NCBI GenBank assembly: GCA_001304875.1
Contig: BBZO01000013.1
Span: 29,705 to 93,704, forward strand
Reading direction: 5' to 3'
Source: Clostridia bacterium UC5.1-2E3
GTDB taxonomy: Bacteria; Bacillota; Clostridia; Lachnospirales; Lachnospiraceae
Length of the DNA: 64,000 bases
Part shown: piece by piece, positions 17,113 to 26,464 of the stretch
Numbering within the stretch: the stretch's first letter is position 1
How the letters are laid out: each line of letters opens with the position of its first letter
Made by a program: the position numbers and the translations under genes
The notes under the pieces: generated by a model
Database searches by the model: none
What the model was told of the DNA's origin: nothing
Seen by the model: only the letters and a program-made list of their open reading frames with translations

Positions 17113-17728
17113 GAAGCCTGTTTATAGAATGGTATTCTGGGGAATCGTGTTGGCATCGGTGATTGTGCTTGGACTCTGGCTGACAGGGCGGGAAGACGCA
17201 AAACCGGCGGCAGGACCGGCGGCTGTGGGCCCCGCGGCGGCGGGGCCTAAAGAGAGCGGGAAGGAGGAACCGGCAGAGAAGCCAGGTCCGGATAAAGGGC
17301 CGAAGGCCGCCGCGCCTACGTCGGAGGGCGCGGAGCCAGCTATCACGAAGGAGCCCGCCAAAGCAGCGCCCGCGCCTGCGCCTGCGCCTGCGGAAAAACC
17401 GGGGCCTGCGAACACCGTAAAGCCAGCTCCTGCAAAGGAGGCGAAGCCGGTCCCCGCGAAAAAGGAAAAGCCGGAACCAGCCAGGGAGGCAAAGCCCGCG
17501 CCTGCGCCTGCGAAGGAGGAAAAACCGATCCCTGCGAAGGAAACGAAGCCGACCCCTGCGAAAGCGGAGAAACCGGCCCCCGTCGGAGAGAAAGAAAAAC
17601 CGGCCCCCGCGAAGGGGCCGGGAGACGTAAAAACCAAACCGAAACCGGACAAAGCAAAGAAGGGCCCGGGAGTGCCGAAGCTGGCCCCCGCAGCCCTTCC
17701 GGAGGAGAAGCCGTCGCCAGTGGTGTGA
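17102..17728 (+). CDS. membrane-anchored Pro/Ala/Lys-repeat protein
   Basis: About 208 residues. A short basic N-terminus and one transmembrane helix (MVFWGIVLASVIVLGLWLTG) precede a low-complexity tail built of P-A-K-E-x-K-P and P-A-P-A units that runs to the end. ATG 17102 is preceded by GAGAGGTAG. Such tails are typically extended cell-wall spacers, as in TonB-like or wall-spanning proteins, but no folded domain follows here, so a partner-binding or spacer role is only possible. The repetitive DNA makes length variation likely. A terminator (AGCCGTC 17709-17715 with GACGGCT 17727-17733, then TTTT) overlaps the stop. Confidence 0.72.
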   Translation: MRSKKPVYRMVFWGIVLASVIVLGLWLTGREDAKPAAGPAAVGPAAAGPKESGKEEPAEKPGPDKGPKAAAPTSEGAEPAITKEPAKAAPAPAPAPAEKPGPANTVKPAPAKEAKPVPAKKEKPEPAREAKPAPAPAKEEKPIPAKETKPTPAKAEKPAPVGEKEKPAPAKGPGDVKTKPKPDKAKKGPGVPKLAPAALPEEKPSPVV

Positions 17729-17738
17729 CGGCTTTTCT
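17709..17738 (+). terminator. terminator of the PadR operon
   Basis: AGCCGTC and GACGGCT form a 7-bp stem with an 11-nt loop, followed by TTTTC. It overlaps the last codons of the repeat protein. Confidence 0.6.
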
Positions 17739-17788
17739 GCGTTCTGGCAATGGTTCTGTGGTATTCCCTGTTGACAGCGGCGCGGGAA

Positions 17789-19096
17789 TTACATACGCAC
17801 GCCGTCCCCGTCAGCCACAATATCCATCTCATAAAACTTTGTCAGAGCCTGTATCATATACAGCGTATCCATGACGCCTGCCGTCTCGTAGGAGGAGTGC
17901 ATGGCAAGCTGCGGGATGCCGATATCCACGGTGTGCAGGGACACCTTCTGGGAGGAGAGGTTTCCGAGAGTGCTGCCGCCCGCCATGTCGCTGCGGTTGG
18001 CGAAAACCTGGTACGGCACGCCGGCCCGCTCGCAGACCGCCTTGAACACGGCGGCGCTGATGCCGTCGGTGGTGTACTTCTGGTTGGCGGCGTACTTAAT
18101 CACAATGCCCTTGTTTAAATAGGTGCAGTTGGTCTCGTCCGTCTTCTCCGGATGATTGGGATGCACCGCGTGGGCGTTGTCGCAGGAGACCATGAAGCTC
18201 TTCGCCACGGCCCGGCAGTAGTCCTCGCCGGAAAAGCCCAGGCCGTCGTTGATGCGCGTCAGCACGTCCCGGAGGAACGTGGAGCAGGCGCCCTGCTTTG
18301 TGCCGGAGCCCACCTCCTCGTTGTCGAAGCAGGCGAACACATTGACGCTGTGGGCATTCTCGGCGGCGATCATGGCCTTCGCGAGGTGAAGGCGCACTGT
18401 AAGTCGTCCAGTCTGGCGGAGGAGATGAACTCCTCTTTTGCGCCCCAGACGGACGGGGCCGTGCGGCTGTAAAGCCCCAGGTCGCAGCCTAAAATGTCCC
18501 CGGCGTTCACGCCCAGCTCCCCGGCGACCAGCTCCCGGAAAGAGCCTTCCCCGCACGCACCGGCGGAGAACAGGGGCAGCATGTCCACCTGGTTGTTGAA
18601 AGCGACGCCCTCGTTGACGGAGCGGTTCATGTGGATGGCCAGGCTGGGAATGAGCACCAGATCCCGGTCAAACGCCACCAGGCGGTTCTCAATTCCCTCC
18701 GCGGTTTTTACAAGCACCCGTCCGGCCAGGGAGAGCGGGCGGTCCAGCCAGGTGGAACAGATCATTCCGCCGTAGCCCTCGGTGTTGAGCTTTAAATAGC
18801 CGCCCTTTCCCTTTAACTCCGCCGCCTCCTTGACGCGGAAGGTGGGAGAGTCGCTGTGGGAGGAGGTGAGCTGGAAATGGTAGTCCGCAAGCTCTCCGCC
18901 GATGGCGAAGGCGATGATGGAGGAGCCGTTGCGGGTAGTGAAATATTTTCCTCCCTTTTTCAGGCCAGGCGTCGCACTCGGCAAGCTCCTCATAGCCGGC
19001 GTGCAGGAAAAGCTCCGCCAGCGTGCGGACCGCGTGAAACGGGCTCGGGCTCTTTTCAATGAGTGTCAGAATTTCTCTCGAAGCTTCTTTATACAT
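17789..19096 (-). CDS. apeB: M18 family aminopeptidase
   Basis: About 435 residues after correcting one extra C near 18975 and one lost C near 18395. Metal-site text is complete: TSSHSDSP (first His), NNQVDM (bridging Asp), CFDNEEVGS (catalytic Glu pair), VSCDNAHAVHPN (Asp) and MHSSYE (last His). M18 enzymes are cytosolic dodecameric metallo-aminopeptidases that cut N-terminal residues, often acidic ones. The start (ATG at 19096) overlaps the 3' end of the APC transporter by 8 bp, so translation is coupled. The product would break down imported or internal peptides. Confidence 0.87.
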
Positions 19097-20520
19097 GGCT
19101 GTTTACTTCCCTTCTCTTGATAATCGGCAGGATCAGACCCAGCGCGGTGAGCACAAACGGTGTGATCACGTTTAACAGGGTGGAGGCCAGATCGCCCTCC
19201 ACGTACATGCCCAGGATGCAGCAGGCGGCGGTGACGATGAAGCACCAGACGCCGGCGGTGAGGGCCAGGCCGTTGTTTTTCGTGAACTGATACTCCGGGT
19301 TAAACCGGTCTAAGGAGCGGCGCAGCGCCAGGTAGGCGGCAAACACCCAGAGATACCGCAGCGGCATGGTCACGGAATTTAACTTGTTGAGCTGGGCCAG
19401 CACGCTGGCAGCACCCGGAACCAGGGACTGTATTAAAATAATGCTGCCGGACAGGATGACCACCATCCAGATGCCGTTGATATAGGCGTCGTACTTGTTT
19501 TTCTTTAAGAGCTTCGTCGGGATGAACTGTCTCGCATCCTCGTTGTCCAAAAGCATCCGCAGCGGCGCGTCGATGCTTAAGACCAGGGTGGAGAACTGTC
19601 CGATGGCGTTGCAGGCCGCGTAGATAATCATGAGAAGATTGCCCACACCGTAGTATTCGCCCAGTCTCTCGAAGGCCCAGTAGCTTCCGTTGGAGACGTA
19701 GGAGTTGAAGCTCTCGCCGCTCTCATTGATGAGCGCCGGGTCAAACATCATGCTCATGGCTATGGTACCCAGAATCGCGCAGACCATAACCATGACAGCC
19801 AGCGTGATCATGCCCTTCGGAAAGCCGCGGGACGGATCCTTGACCTTGTTTACATAGGGAGAAATCTTCTCGCAGCCGCCCACCGCAAAGACCAGGATGG
19901 ACAGGGAGGTGAAATATCCCACGTTGAATTTCGGGATCAGGTTCCCGATGCTGAAATCTGCGGTGACATAGCCGCCGCCCGGATTGATGACAGGCGCCGC
20001 AAACATCATTAAGATATACAGGATGGACATGACAAACATGCTGGTTCCCGCGATGGTCGCCAGCTTTTTGAGGGGATTTAAGCCCCGGCTGGCCACCCAG
20101 CAGAAGAACAGGAGCACCAGGAGCGTCGCCAGCTGCACCCAGAGCGTGGGGAACGTGTCGTAGGTGGTTCCGTCCTGGAAAATCATCCAGCTTAAGGCCT
20201 TTAAGCCGCCGCTGCCCTTGCTTGCGATGTAGGTCACGTGGCAGGCCCAGTAGGTCCAGCTGCGTAATATGCAAACTTCGGCTGATGGTCTCGTGGATCC
20301 AGGAGCTGACGCCGCCGCCGGAGTGCTTGAAGGCGGAGCCCAGCTCGCCGACCATTAAAGCATAGGGCACGAAGTAGAGCGCAAACATCAGAATCCAGCT
20401 GAAAATGACCTGTATACCGTTAAAGTATACGAAGCCGTTTAAGACGTTTCCGAACCCCCACACCGTGGAGAATGCCATGAAGGCAAGGGTGTATCAGTTA
20501 ATTTTTTTTGTGTTTTCCAT
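19089..20520 (-). CDS. APC-superfamily amino acid transporter
   Basis: About 475 residues with about 12 hydrophobic helices. FSTVWGFGNVLNG is the first helix with the small-residue APC motif; AVGGCEKISPYVNKVKDPSRGFPKGM is the conserved loop of glutamate/GABA-type antiporters. Two lost C residues near 20257 and 20290 (restoring ISPKFAYYAAWTYWACHVTYIA) break the frame. The ribosome site GGAAGG and ATG at 20520 give MENTKKIN, but codon 9 is TGA (20494-20496) where Trp is expected. This is either an error or a real nonsense change; ATG at 20478 could serve as a restart. The C-terminus overlaps the M18 gene. Substrate unknown. Confidence 0.78.
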
Positions 20521-20551
20521 TCTTTACCTTCCTTTTCTGTGAATTGGTTCC

Positions 20552-21326
20552 TTAAAAACGAACCTGTGTATTATAGCATAGAGTTTCAGATAAGGAAAGG
20601 TCTTCCTGGAGAAATTGCGCTTTATTTTTGAGGGCAGCCCAGAAAAACAGCCCGGCTCCCGCCAATGCCAGCGCGCACTGCATGACGATGGTTTCCGGCG
20701 AAAGGGAGAACGCAGGATCCAGAGAGGGAAGGAGCAGGGGGCGTGTGGAGAAAAGTTTCCCGTTCCACAGTCCCAGCGCCTCCGGCAGGGGGAGCGCCGC
20801 GGAAAGGAAGGGAAAAAGCGCCCATGGGACCAGGAGCCAGACACGCATATACCCGATGAGCCATCCGCCGCCTGCGGCGAAAAGGAGGGCCGGCGCCAGG
20901 GTGACGAGGGCAGGAAGAACGAGCGTGCCCCAGTCATGCCAGCGGAACATCCGGGCGTAAAAGCACACCGCTGTAAACACCGCCGCCAGGGAGAGAAGCG
21001 CGGAGGCGGTGAGGACACAGAGAAAGCGCGCCAGGCGGTAGACAGCCGGATGCATGGGGGCAGCCTGGGGTCAGCATGGCGGCCCGGCGTTCCGCCCCGT
21101 TTGTGTAAACGCTCACAGAGAAAAGGGTCCCCAGCCACAGGAGAGGCAGCAGGCGGCTTAAGTAGTCGCCGAAGCTCCAGGGGGAGAAGGAGGCCGTGTG
21201 GGCGATGCCCAGGATCGTCACGTGTTCAAGCACCTGCCAGCCGTAAAAGCAGGTGACGGCCGCAAGGCCAAAGAAAAATTTGCTTAACAGAAGCCGTCTG
21301 CACTCATATCTGAATATTTTACTCAA
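20552..21326 (-). CDS. ABC-2 type permease subunit, small
   Basis: About 257 residues after removing one C near 21067 (AAMLTQAAPMHPAVYRLARF). About six hydrophobic helices are visible. The N-terminus MSKIFRYECRRLLLSKFFFGL has the amphipathic elbow typical of ABC-2 permeases. It overlaps the M1-fusion permease upstream by 8 bp and is therefore the second membrane subunit of that transporter. A 31-bp gap separates it from the APC transporter, so the run may continue as one transcript. Confidence 0.7.
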
Positions 21327-23508
21327 GGTTTAAATCCTCCTCGTTCAGTCCGCAGGCATCCAGAAATTCCTGGAAGGTCAGGAAGGGAGACTGGGGATCC
21401 AGTTCCCGGTTAAACAGATCGGAGAGAATCTGGTCCATGGCCGCCTCGCCGCCCACCAGCTTCTCCGCCTTCAGAATTTTTAAAGGCATCTCACAGTATT
21501 GCCGCACGTAGGACAGGCGGTTGGAGATCTCAAGCCGCTGTTTCCCGGGCAGGGCCGATAAATACTCCGGGCGGCGGACATAGAAATTCAGCCGGTAGTC
21601 GTCCACCTCGCTCTGCCATCGGTCTGTATAGTGCTCTCTGGCATAATCCTCACCGTACAGCTCCTTCACGATGCGGTAGGTGGTGTAGACCGTCAGTCCC
21701 TCTGCCGACCAGGCGTCTGCGGGGTTGGAGGTATCGAACATATTTCCCAGACCCCACCACTGGTGCACCAGCTCGTGGATCATGACCTCCCCGGCGCCGG
21801 CTCCCTTGCTGCCGTCCTCAAGATTGGCGGCGGTGAAATCCGTCTCGTCTAAAAGGCTGGCCCCTTCTGTGGCGTAGCCTCCGCCGGTGACGCGGCTCTG
21901 GATCAGCTTCAGCGTGCCGCCGGAGCCAAAGGACAGGGGGCCGTAGTGTGCCGTGCAGTAGTCGGCTACGGCCTTCACGGCGTTCGCGGCCCCGGCGGAT
22001 TCCATGACGGCCTGGTGCCGGCGTCCGTAGTAAAGCTCGATGCCGATGCCGCCGGCCGTTATGTCCTCCCGGATATAGTCGCCGGCGTAGAGAATGCCGC
22101 CGGTGCCGTCCGCCTCATAGCGCCAGGTGGCGGTGCCGTCCGCGTGGGAGGCAATGACCCGGGCGTCGCTGTCTCCGAAGGGGATGACAGTCATGGAGGC
22201 GGGGAGCGTGATCTCAATGGAGGCGGGGGATGCAGTCCCGCCGGGGAGCACATTTATGAGGCGGGGCGACAGAGCGCCGTGCTCCAGACAAATGTATTCG
22301 CTGCTGATCTCCAGTCTGCCCTGCATGACGGAGGTATTGCGGTTTTCCCTGGGAAATCCGCCGTATTCCACAGTCAGCAGAATCGTTTCGTCAGGCGGCA
22401 GCAGAACCGAGAGCAGGGCCTCGTTAAACTCCTCGTAGCTGCTCACGGAATAGGAAACCTCCGCTCCGTTTGCCCGGACGGAGGTAACCCGGTAGCCGGG
22501 ATTGATGCCGAAGGCCGCCGTCCGGGCCTGCCCGGAAATGTTCTCAAACCGAAACGAGGCGGTTCCATTCACGGAGCCGGAGGAGGTGTCCGGGAACACC
22601 TGGACCTGCCGGCTGGTGCAGGTCACGCCGTCCAGCCAGGGAAGTCCGGAAAACGCCATCACTGTCTGATCGGGATTGCTGCGGTCCACCATAGGCTGCG
22701 CGGCATAGGCTGTGCCGGACAGGAGAAGCAGAAGGAGGACGGCGGCAGGGTAACGCCGGATCCGGATGCTTCGCGCAAGAGAGCCGGAAAGCCCTTTTCC
22801 GTACTGCCGGATACAGAGCCAGGACAAAAGCCAGACCCCGGAGAGAAAAAGCAGCCAGTTAAACCGCATATAGGCCACGGAGCGGAACATGCGCCCGTTG
22901 GAGAAATCGTCGGACAGCGCCCAGACGCACGGATTGAGCCAGCAGAGCTGCCAGCGGTCCGCCCATACGGTGAGGCTCAGCCCGGCGAAGGCCGCAAAGA
23001 GAACCAGGCTTAAGTCGGCGCGCCCGCTAAACTGCCAGAAGGCGGCAGCCGCCAGGATCGCCAGGAGGAGGGCAGGCCCCATAAAGAGCAGGTAGGCCAG
23101 GGCGAAATCCTCTATGTCAAAGACGGAGCCGATAAGTGCCCGGCTTACAGGGAGCCAGACTGCCATGGTCAGACACAGAGCGAGAAGCGCAGCAGCTGAC
23201 AGCGCCCACAGATGAATCAGAGCCATCCGGGGAGCTGGAATTACCGCGTCGGTCAGAAGATTCACGCGGCTTCTGACGCTCCGGTCAAGTTCGTAAACCG
23301 TGAAAAGCCCAAAGAGAATGCCGCCCGCCGCCCCGCCGACGATGGCCGGATTTGCCAGATACATGGACAGCATGGTGCCGGCGGACGCCGGGCGGAAGAA
23401 CCAGAGTCCGGACAGCGGGGAGAGCAGTGTGAGAGCGATGACCAGCCAGGTGAGCCGGCACGCGAGGAGACGGCAAAGCTCCAGGAAGCACAGACGCAGC
23501 GTGTTCAT
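21319..23508 (-). CDS. ABC permease fused to M1-family metallopeptidase
   Basis: An intact 729-residue protein. Residues 1-250 form about six hydrophobic helices starting MNTLRLCFLELCRLL, an ABC-2 permease. After a further helix (AAVLLLLLLSGTAYAA) residues ~265-729 form an extracytoplasmic M1 aminopeptidase-like part: a beta-sandwich domain, GGGYATEGASLLDE in place of the usual GAMEN exopeptidase loop, and HELVHQWW near residue 575 with a Glu in W-S-A-E-G-L about 20 residues on. Zinc ligands are thus complete. It overlaps the ATPase gene upstream by 4 bp. Proteins of this architecture are known from Firmicutes genomes, but the substrate is not. Cleavage of peptides at the membrane coupled to an ABC module is inference. 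Confidence 0.82.
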   Translation of the reverse strand: MNTLRLCFLELCRLLACRLTWLVIALTLLSPLSGLWFFRPASAGTMLSMYLANPAIVGGAAGGILFGLFTVYELDRSVRSRVNLLTDAVIPAPRMALIHLWALSAAALLALCLTMAVWLPVSRALIGSVFDIEDFALAYLLFMGPALLLAILAAAAFWQFSGRADLSLVLFAAFAGLSLTVWADRWQLCWLNPCVWALSDDFSNGRMFRSVAYMRFNWLLFLSGVWLLSWLCIRQYGKGLSGSLARSIRIRRYPAAVLLLLLLSGTAYAAQPMVDRSNPDQTVMAFSGLPWLDGVTCTSRQVQVFPDTSSGSVNGTASFRFENISGQARTAAFGINPGYRVTSVRANGAEVSYSVSSYEEFNEALLSVLLPPDETILLTVEYGGFPRENRNTSVMQGRLEISSEYICLEHGALSPRLINVLPGGTASPASIEITLPASMTVIPFGDSDARVIASHADGTATWRYEADGTGGILYAGDYIREDITAGGIGIELYYGRRHQAVMESAGAANAVKAVADYCTAHYGPLSFGSGGTLKLIQSRVTGGGYATEGASLLDETDFTAANLEDGSKGAGAGEVMIHELVHQWWGLGNMFDTSNPADAWSAEGLTVYTTYRIVKELYGEDYAREHYTDRWQSEVDDYRLNFYVRRPEYLSALPGKQRLEISNRLSYVRQYCEMPLKILKAEKLVGGEAAMDQILSDLFNRELDPQSPFLTFQEFLDACGLNEEDLNLE

Positions 23509-24239
23509 TTGTCCACCTCCCGGGAGATGAGACAGAGGTAGGCGTCCTCCAGCGTGGACGCCCCGGCGGTCTGCATCAGCTGCTCCGGGGTGCCGGAAAA
23601 CCGTACGGCCCCGCCGCCAAGGACGACGACCCGGTCACACACCGACTGCACGTCCTCGATGATGTGGGAGGAGAGAAGCACCAGGCGGTCCCGGGCCGCG
23701 CGGGAAAACAGGCTGCGAAAATGCAGCCGCTCCTCCGGATCCAGCCCCACCGTAGGCTCGTCGAGGATCAGAAGCTGCGGATCGCCGAGAAACGCCTGGG
23801 CGATTCCCACCCGCTGGCGCTGGCCGCCGGAGAGGGTGCGGATCCTGGCCCCCGCCTTTTCCTCCAGGCGGACCTCCTGGATGACCTGGCGGATGGCGCT
23901 CTTCGGACGGCGGATTCCCTTTAACGCCGCCATGTAGTCCAGAAACTGGTACACTGTGAGCTCGTCAAACAGGCCGAAATCCTGCGGAAGATAGCCGAGC
24001 TTTGCTTTCAGCATCCGCTCCGCCGCCGGAGACCCGCAAAAGGGACGTCCGTCCGCCAGAATCTGGCCGGAGGTGGGCAGAAGGGAGGACACGAGAAGCT
24101 TCATGAGCGTGGATTTCCCCGCGCCGTTGGGGCCTAAGAGCCCGACAAGGCTGGGAGAGCTGAGTGCGAGGTTTATGTCCTTTAGCGCCTTTTTTCCGTC
24201 TGAATAAGTCATGTTTAGCTGGTCGAATCTGATATGCAT
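23505..24239 (-). CDS. ABC transporter ATP-binding protein
   Basis: An intact 244-residue ATPase. Walker A is GPNGAGKST near residue 38, the Q-loop LPQDFG near residue 85, signature LSGGQRQR near residue 135, Walker B LLILDEP, and the switch His in SSHIIED. It pairs with the two permease genes that follow, overlapping the first by 4 bp. The start at 24239 is preceded by a perfect 15-bp inverted repeat in whose second arm the only good ribosome site (AGAAAGGA) lies, so translation may be controlled by that hairpin. Confidence 0.9.
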   Translation of the reverse strand: MHIRFDQLNMTYSDGKKALKDINLALSSPSLVGLLGPNGAGKSTLMKLLVSSLLPTSGQILADGRPFCGSPAAERMLKAKLGYLPQDFGLFDELTVYQFLDYMAALKGIRRPKSAIRQVIQEVRLEEKAGARIRTLSGGQRQRVGIAQAFLGDPQLLILDEPTVGLDPEERLHFRSLFSRAARDRLVLLSSHIIEDVQSVCDRVVVLGGGAVRFSGTPEQLMQTAGASTLEDAYLCLISREVDK

Positions 24240-24243
24240 AGAA

Positions 24244-24283
24244 CCGGTATCCTTTCTGTCGTCATTTACAGAAAGGATACCGG
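24244..24283 (-). promoter_or_regulatory. perfect hairpin masking the ATPase ribosome site
   Basis: CCGGTATCCTTTCTG (24244-24258) and CAGAAAGGATACCGG (24269-24283) are exact inverted complements, 15 bp each, with a 10-nt loop. In the minus-strand transcript the second arm contains AGAAAGGA, 10 nt ahead of the ATG of the ABC ATPase. It has no T-run, which argues against a terminator. Either RNA control of translation or a dimeric operator for the response regulator would fit. Confidence 0.7.
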
Positions 24284-24344
24284 CTGGATGTGTAGGAAAT
24301 CTGGAGAGAATGTGTGTTTTTCGTGGAGAAACAAAAGGCAGAGG

Positions 24345-25806
24345 TCAGACGGGCGGCTGGCACTCAAAGAGCACCGTCGCCTTCACTCCGTCGTCCGTGT
24401 TCTCAATCATACAGCGGGCGCCGTGCCGTTTAAAGATTATCTGCGCCAGATAGAGTCCCAGGCCGCTTCCGCCCATGCTGCGGCTGCGGGAGCTCTCCTC
24501 CCGGTAGAAAGCCTCAAAAAGATGAGCCAGAGCCTCCTCGCGGATATGGGCCCCTGTGTTTTCGACGCTGAACGCAGGCGCTTCTTCAAGTCTGCCGCAC
24601 CAGACGCGGATTCTGGCCCCTTCCGGGGAGTGGAGGGAGGCGTTGGAGAGCAGGTTCCCCACGGCCTTTTTTAACAGGGCCGCATCGCCGGTCACGGTGA
24701 TTCCCGGTGCGAGGGAGACGGCGGGCATCTGCCTGCGCTGTTCAAGGAGCTCGCGGTACCCGTCCAGCTGACGGGCCAGCAGGCCGGACAGATCGACGGG
24801 CTCCATCCGGACGGATTCTTTGCCGGATTCCATGTGCGAGATGGACAGCATCTCCTGGATCAGATGCTCCATCCGTTCTGTGACGGCCAGGGAGCGGAGC
24901 AGGTATTTGTCCCGGTCCCGGTACACGTCCACGCCATCGATCATCCCGGAAAGCTGCCCTTTCAGGATGGTGACGGGCGTTTTCAGCTCGTGGGAGCAGC
25001 GGAGAAAAAGGCCGTCCGCTGACGTTCCCGCTCCCGTTCCCGCTCCATCTCGCCCTGCAGCGCTTCATTGGCGGATGTGAGCTCCTCTAGCGTTTCGGAC
25101 AGGCGGCGGGCCATCCGTTCCAGGCTCCGCCCGAGGGCGCCGATCTCATCCCGGCGCGCCTCGCCGCACTCCCAGCCAAAGTCCAGATTTTCCATCTGTT
25201 CTGCAATTCTGCTGAGGCGGACGATGGGGCGCGAGATGCAGCGGGAGTAGACAAAGGCGCACAGCAGGGAGAACAGGAAAAGCACGGCAGCCAGCAGGGG
25301 GCCGTGCGGAGCAGCGCCTGCACCGCCGGATGTTCCTCGCGGATCCGGGGAACGGCGGTGAGAGTAAAGTCATCTGTCCCGCCGGCAAAATGCACCTGGC
25401 GGGCGATGGCCCCCGACCGGGAGGCGGTGACCGTGACGGCGCTGTCTGTGCCGTGCGGGCCGGCGGTATAGGTCAGTGTATCGCCTGTCATCTGCATCGG
25501 CCGCGCGGCCAGAAGCGAGCCGGTGTCAACCGGCGTCCCGCCGGAGTCTGAAAGGATGATGTCGGCCCCGGAGGAGCGGATAAATTCGTCCAGAACCGGC
25601 CCGCAGTCCTCCAGACGGGTGACTTCCAGCTGATCCGCCAGAAGCTCCATCTGTCTCGCGAGATCATCGGCGATCACCGCCGTGTAGGTGCGCGGCGTGG
25701 CCCAGGCGATGCAGCCGAAGGTGACGCCGCCGGCGAAGAGGAGAATGAGCGCGGTGGCGAGAAAAATGCGCGCGTTTAGGCTCTCAGCCAGTTTCTTTCG
25801 CAGCAC
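24345..25806 (-). CDS. sensor histidine kinase
   Basis: About 487 residues after adding one C near 25298 and one C near 25018. GTG 25806 overlaps the response regulator stop by 23 bp. Order: first helix (FLATALILLFAGGVTFGCIAW), extracytoplasmic domain of ~130 residues, second helix (LLAAVLFLFSLLCAFVY), HAMP-like segment (SRPIVRLSRIAEQMENLD), coiled coil, then SHELKTPVTILKGQ with the phospho-accepting His near residue 270, N box NLLSNAS and G boxes GGSGLGLYLA. It resembles BceS/VanS-type OmpR-linked kinases. It probably senses an envelope or peptide signal for the ABC/M1 genes downstream. Confidence 0.85.
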
Positions 25807-26460
25807 GGTAGCCCACCCCCTCACAGTCTCGATGTAATCCTGCCCCAGCTTACGGCGGAGATTCTTAATGTGGGTGTCGACCACCCGCCCGTCCCCGTAG
25901 AAATCATAACCCCACAGCCGGGCCAGCAGCATTTCCCTGGTAAAAACCCGCCCCGGCGCCTCGAGAAAGGTGCGCAGCAGGTCAAATTCCCGGGCCGTTA
26001 AGTCCAGCAGCCGGCCGCCTGCGAACGCCTCCCGGGTGTCCGGCAGAGCGTCAGATCCCGGCAGCGCAGGCAGTTTTCCGCCTTCTTTTTCCATCCATCC
26101 CGTCGCTCCGGCGCAGAATGACCCGGATCTTCTCCAGGAGAACAGGCATGGAAAAGGGCTTGGTCACATAGTCGTCGATGTCCAGCTTAAAGCCCCTAAG
26201 CTGCGTCTCCTCCCCGTCCAGCGCCGTCAGCATCAGGATGGGAACCTGGGAGCGCTGCCGGATCAGCTCGCAGACCCCGAAGCCGTCCATCCGCGGCAGC
26301 ATAAGATCCAGGAGAACCAGGTCGAAGGTCTCTGACTGAAAGAGCCGCATGGCCTCCACGCCGTCCCCGGCCAGAGCCACCTCATACCCGGCGTCCCGCA
26401 GGTAGGCCGCCAGCAGCTCCTCGATATCCAGTTCGTCTTCCACAATCAAATCCGTTTCAT
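25784..26460 (-). CDS. OmpR-family response regulator
   Basis: About 226 residues after three corrections: one T lost near 26446 (restoring MKRILIVEDE), one extra A near 26085, one G lost near 25818 (VRGVGYRA). The receiver domain has acidic EDE, phospho-acceptor in LVLLDLMLP, T in LTALD, and K in VTKPF. The winged-helix domain contains LTAREFDLLRTFLEAPGRVFTREMLLARLWGYDF and VDTHIKNLRRKLG. The ribosome site AGGTGAT lies across the AraC stop. The stop TGA at 25784-25786 follows the kinase start. Confidence 0.85.
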
Positions 26461-26464
26461 TTTA

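Noticed and set aside
17122..17832. Long minus-strand ORF rich in Gly/Ala/Phe
   Set aside because: It is the antisense shadow of the Pro/Ala/Lys repeat gene: repeated GC-rich codons keep the opposite strand open. No ribosome site or homology.
21946..23013. 355-codon plus-strand ORF
   Set aside because: It is antisense to the intact permease/M1 fusion gene, lacks a recognisable domain and has shadow-like composition.
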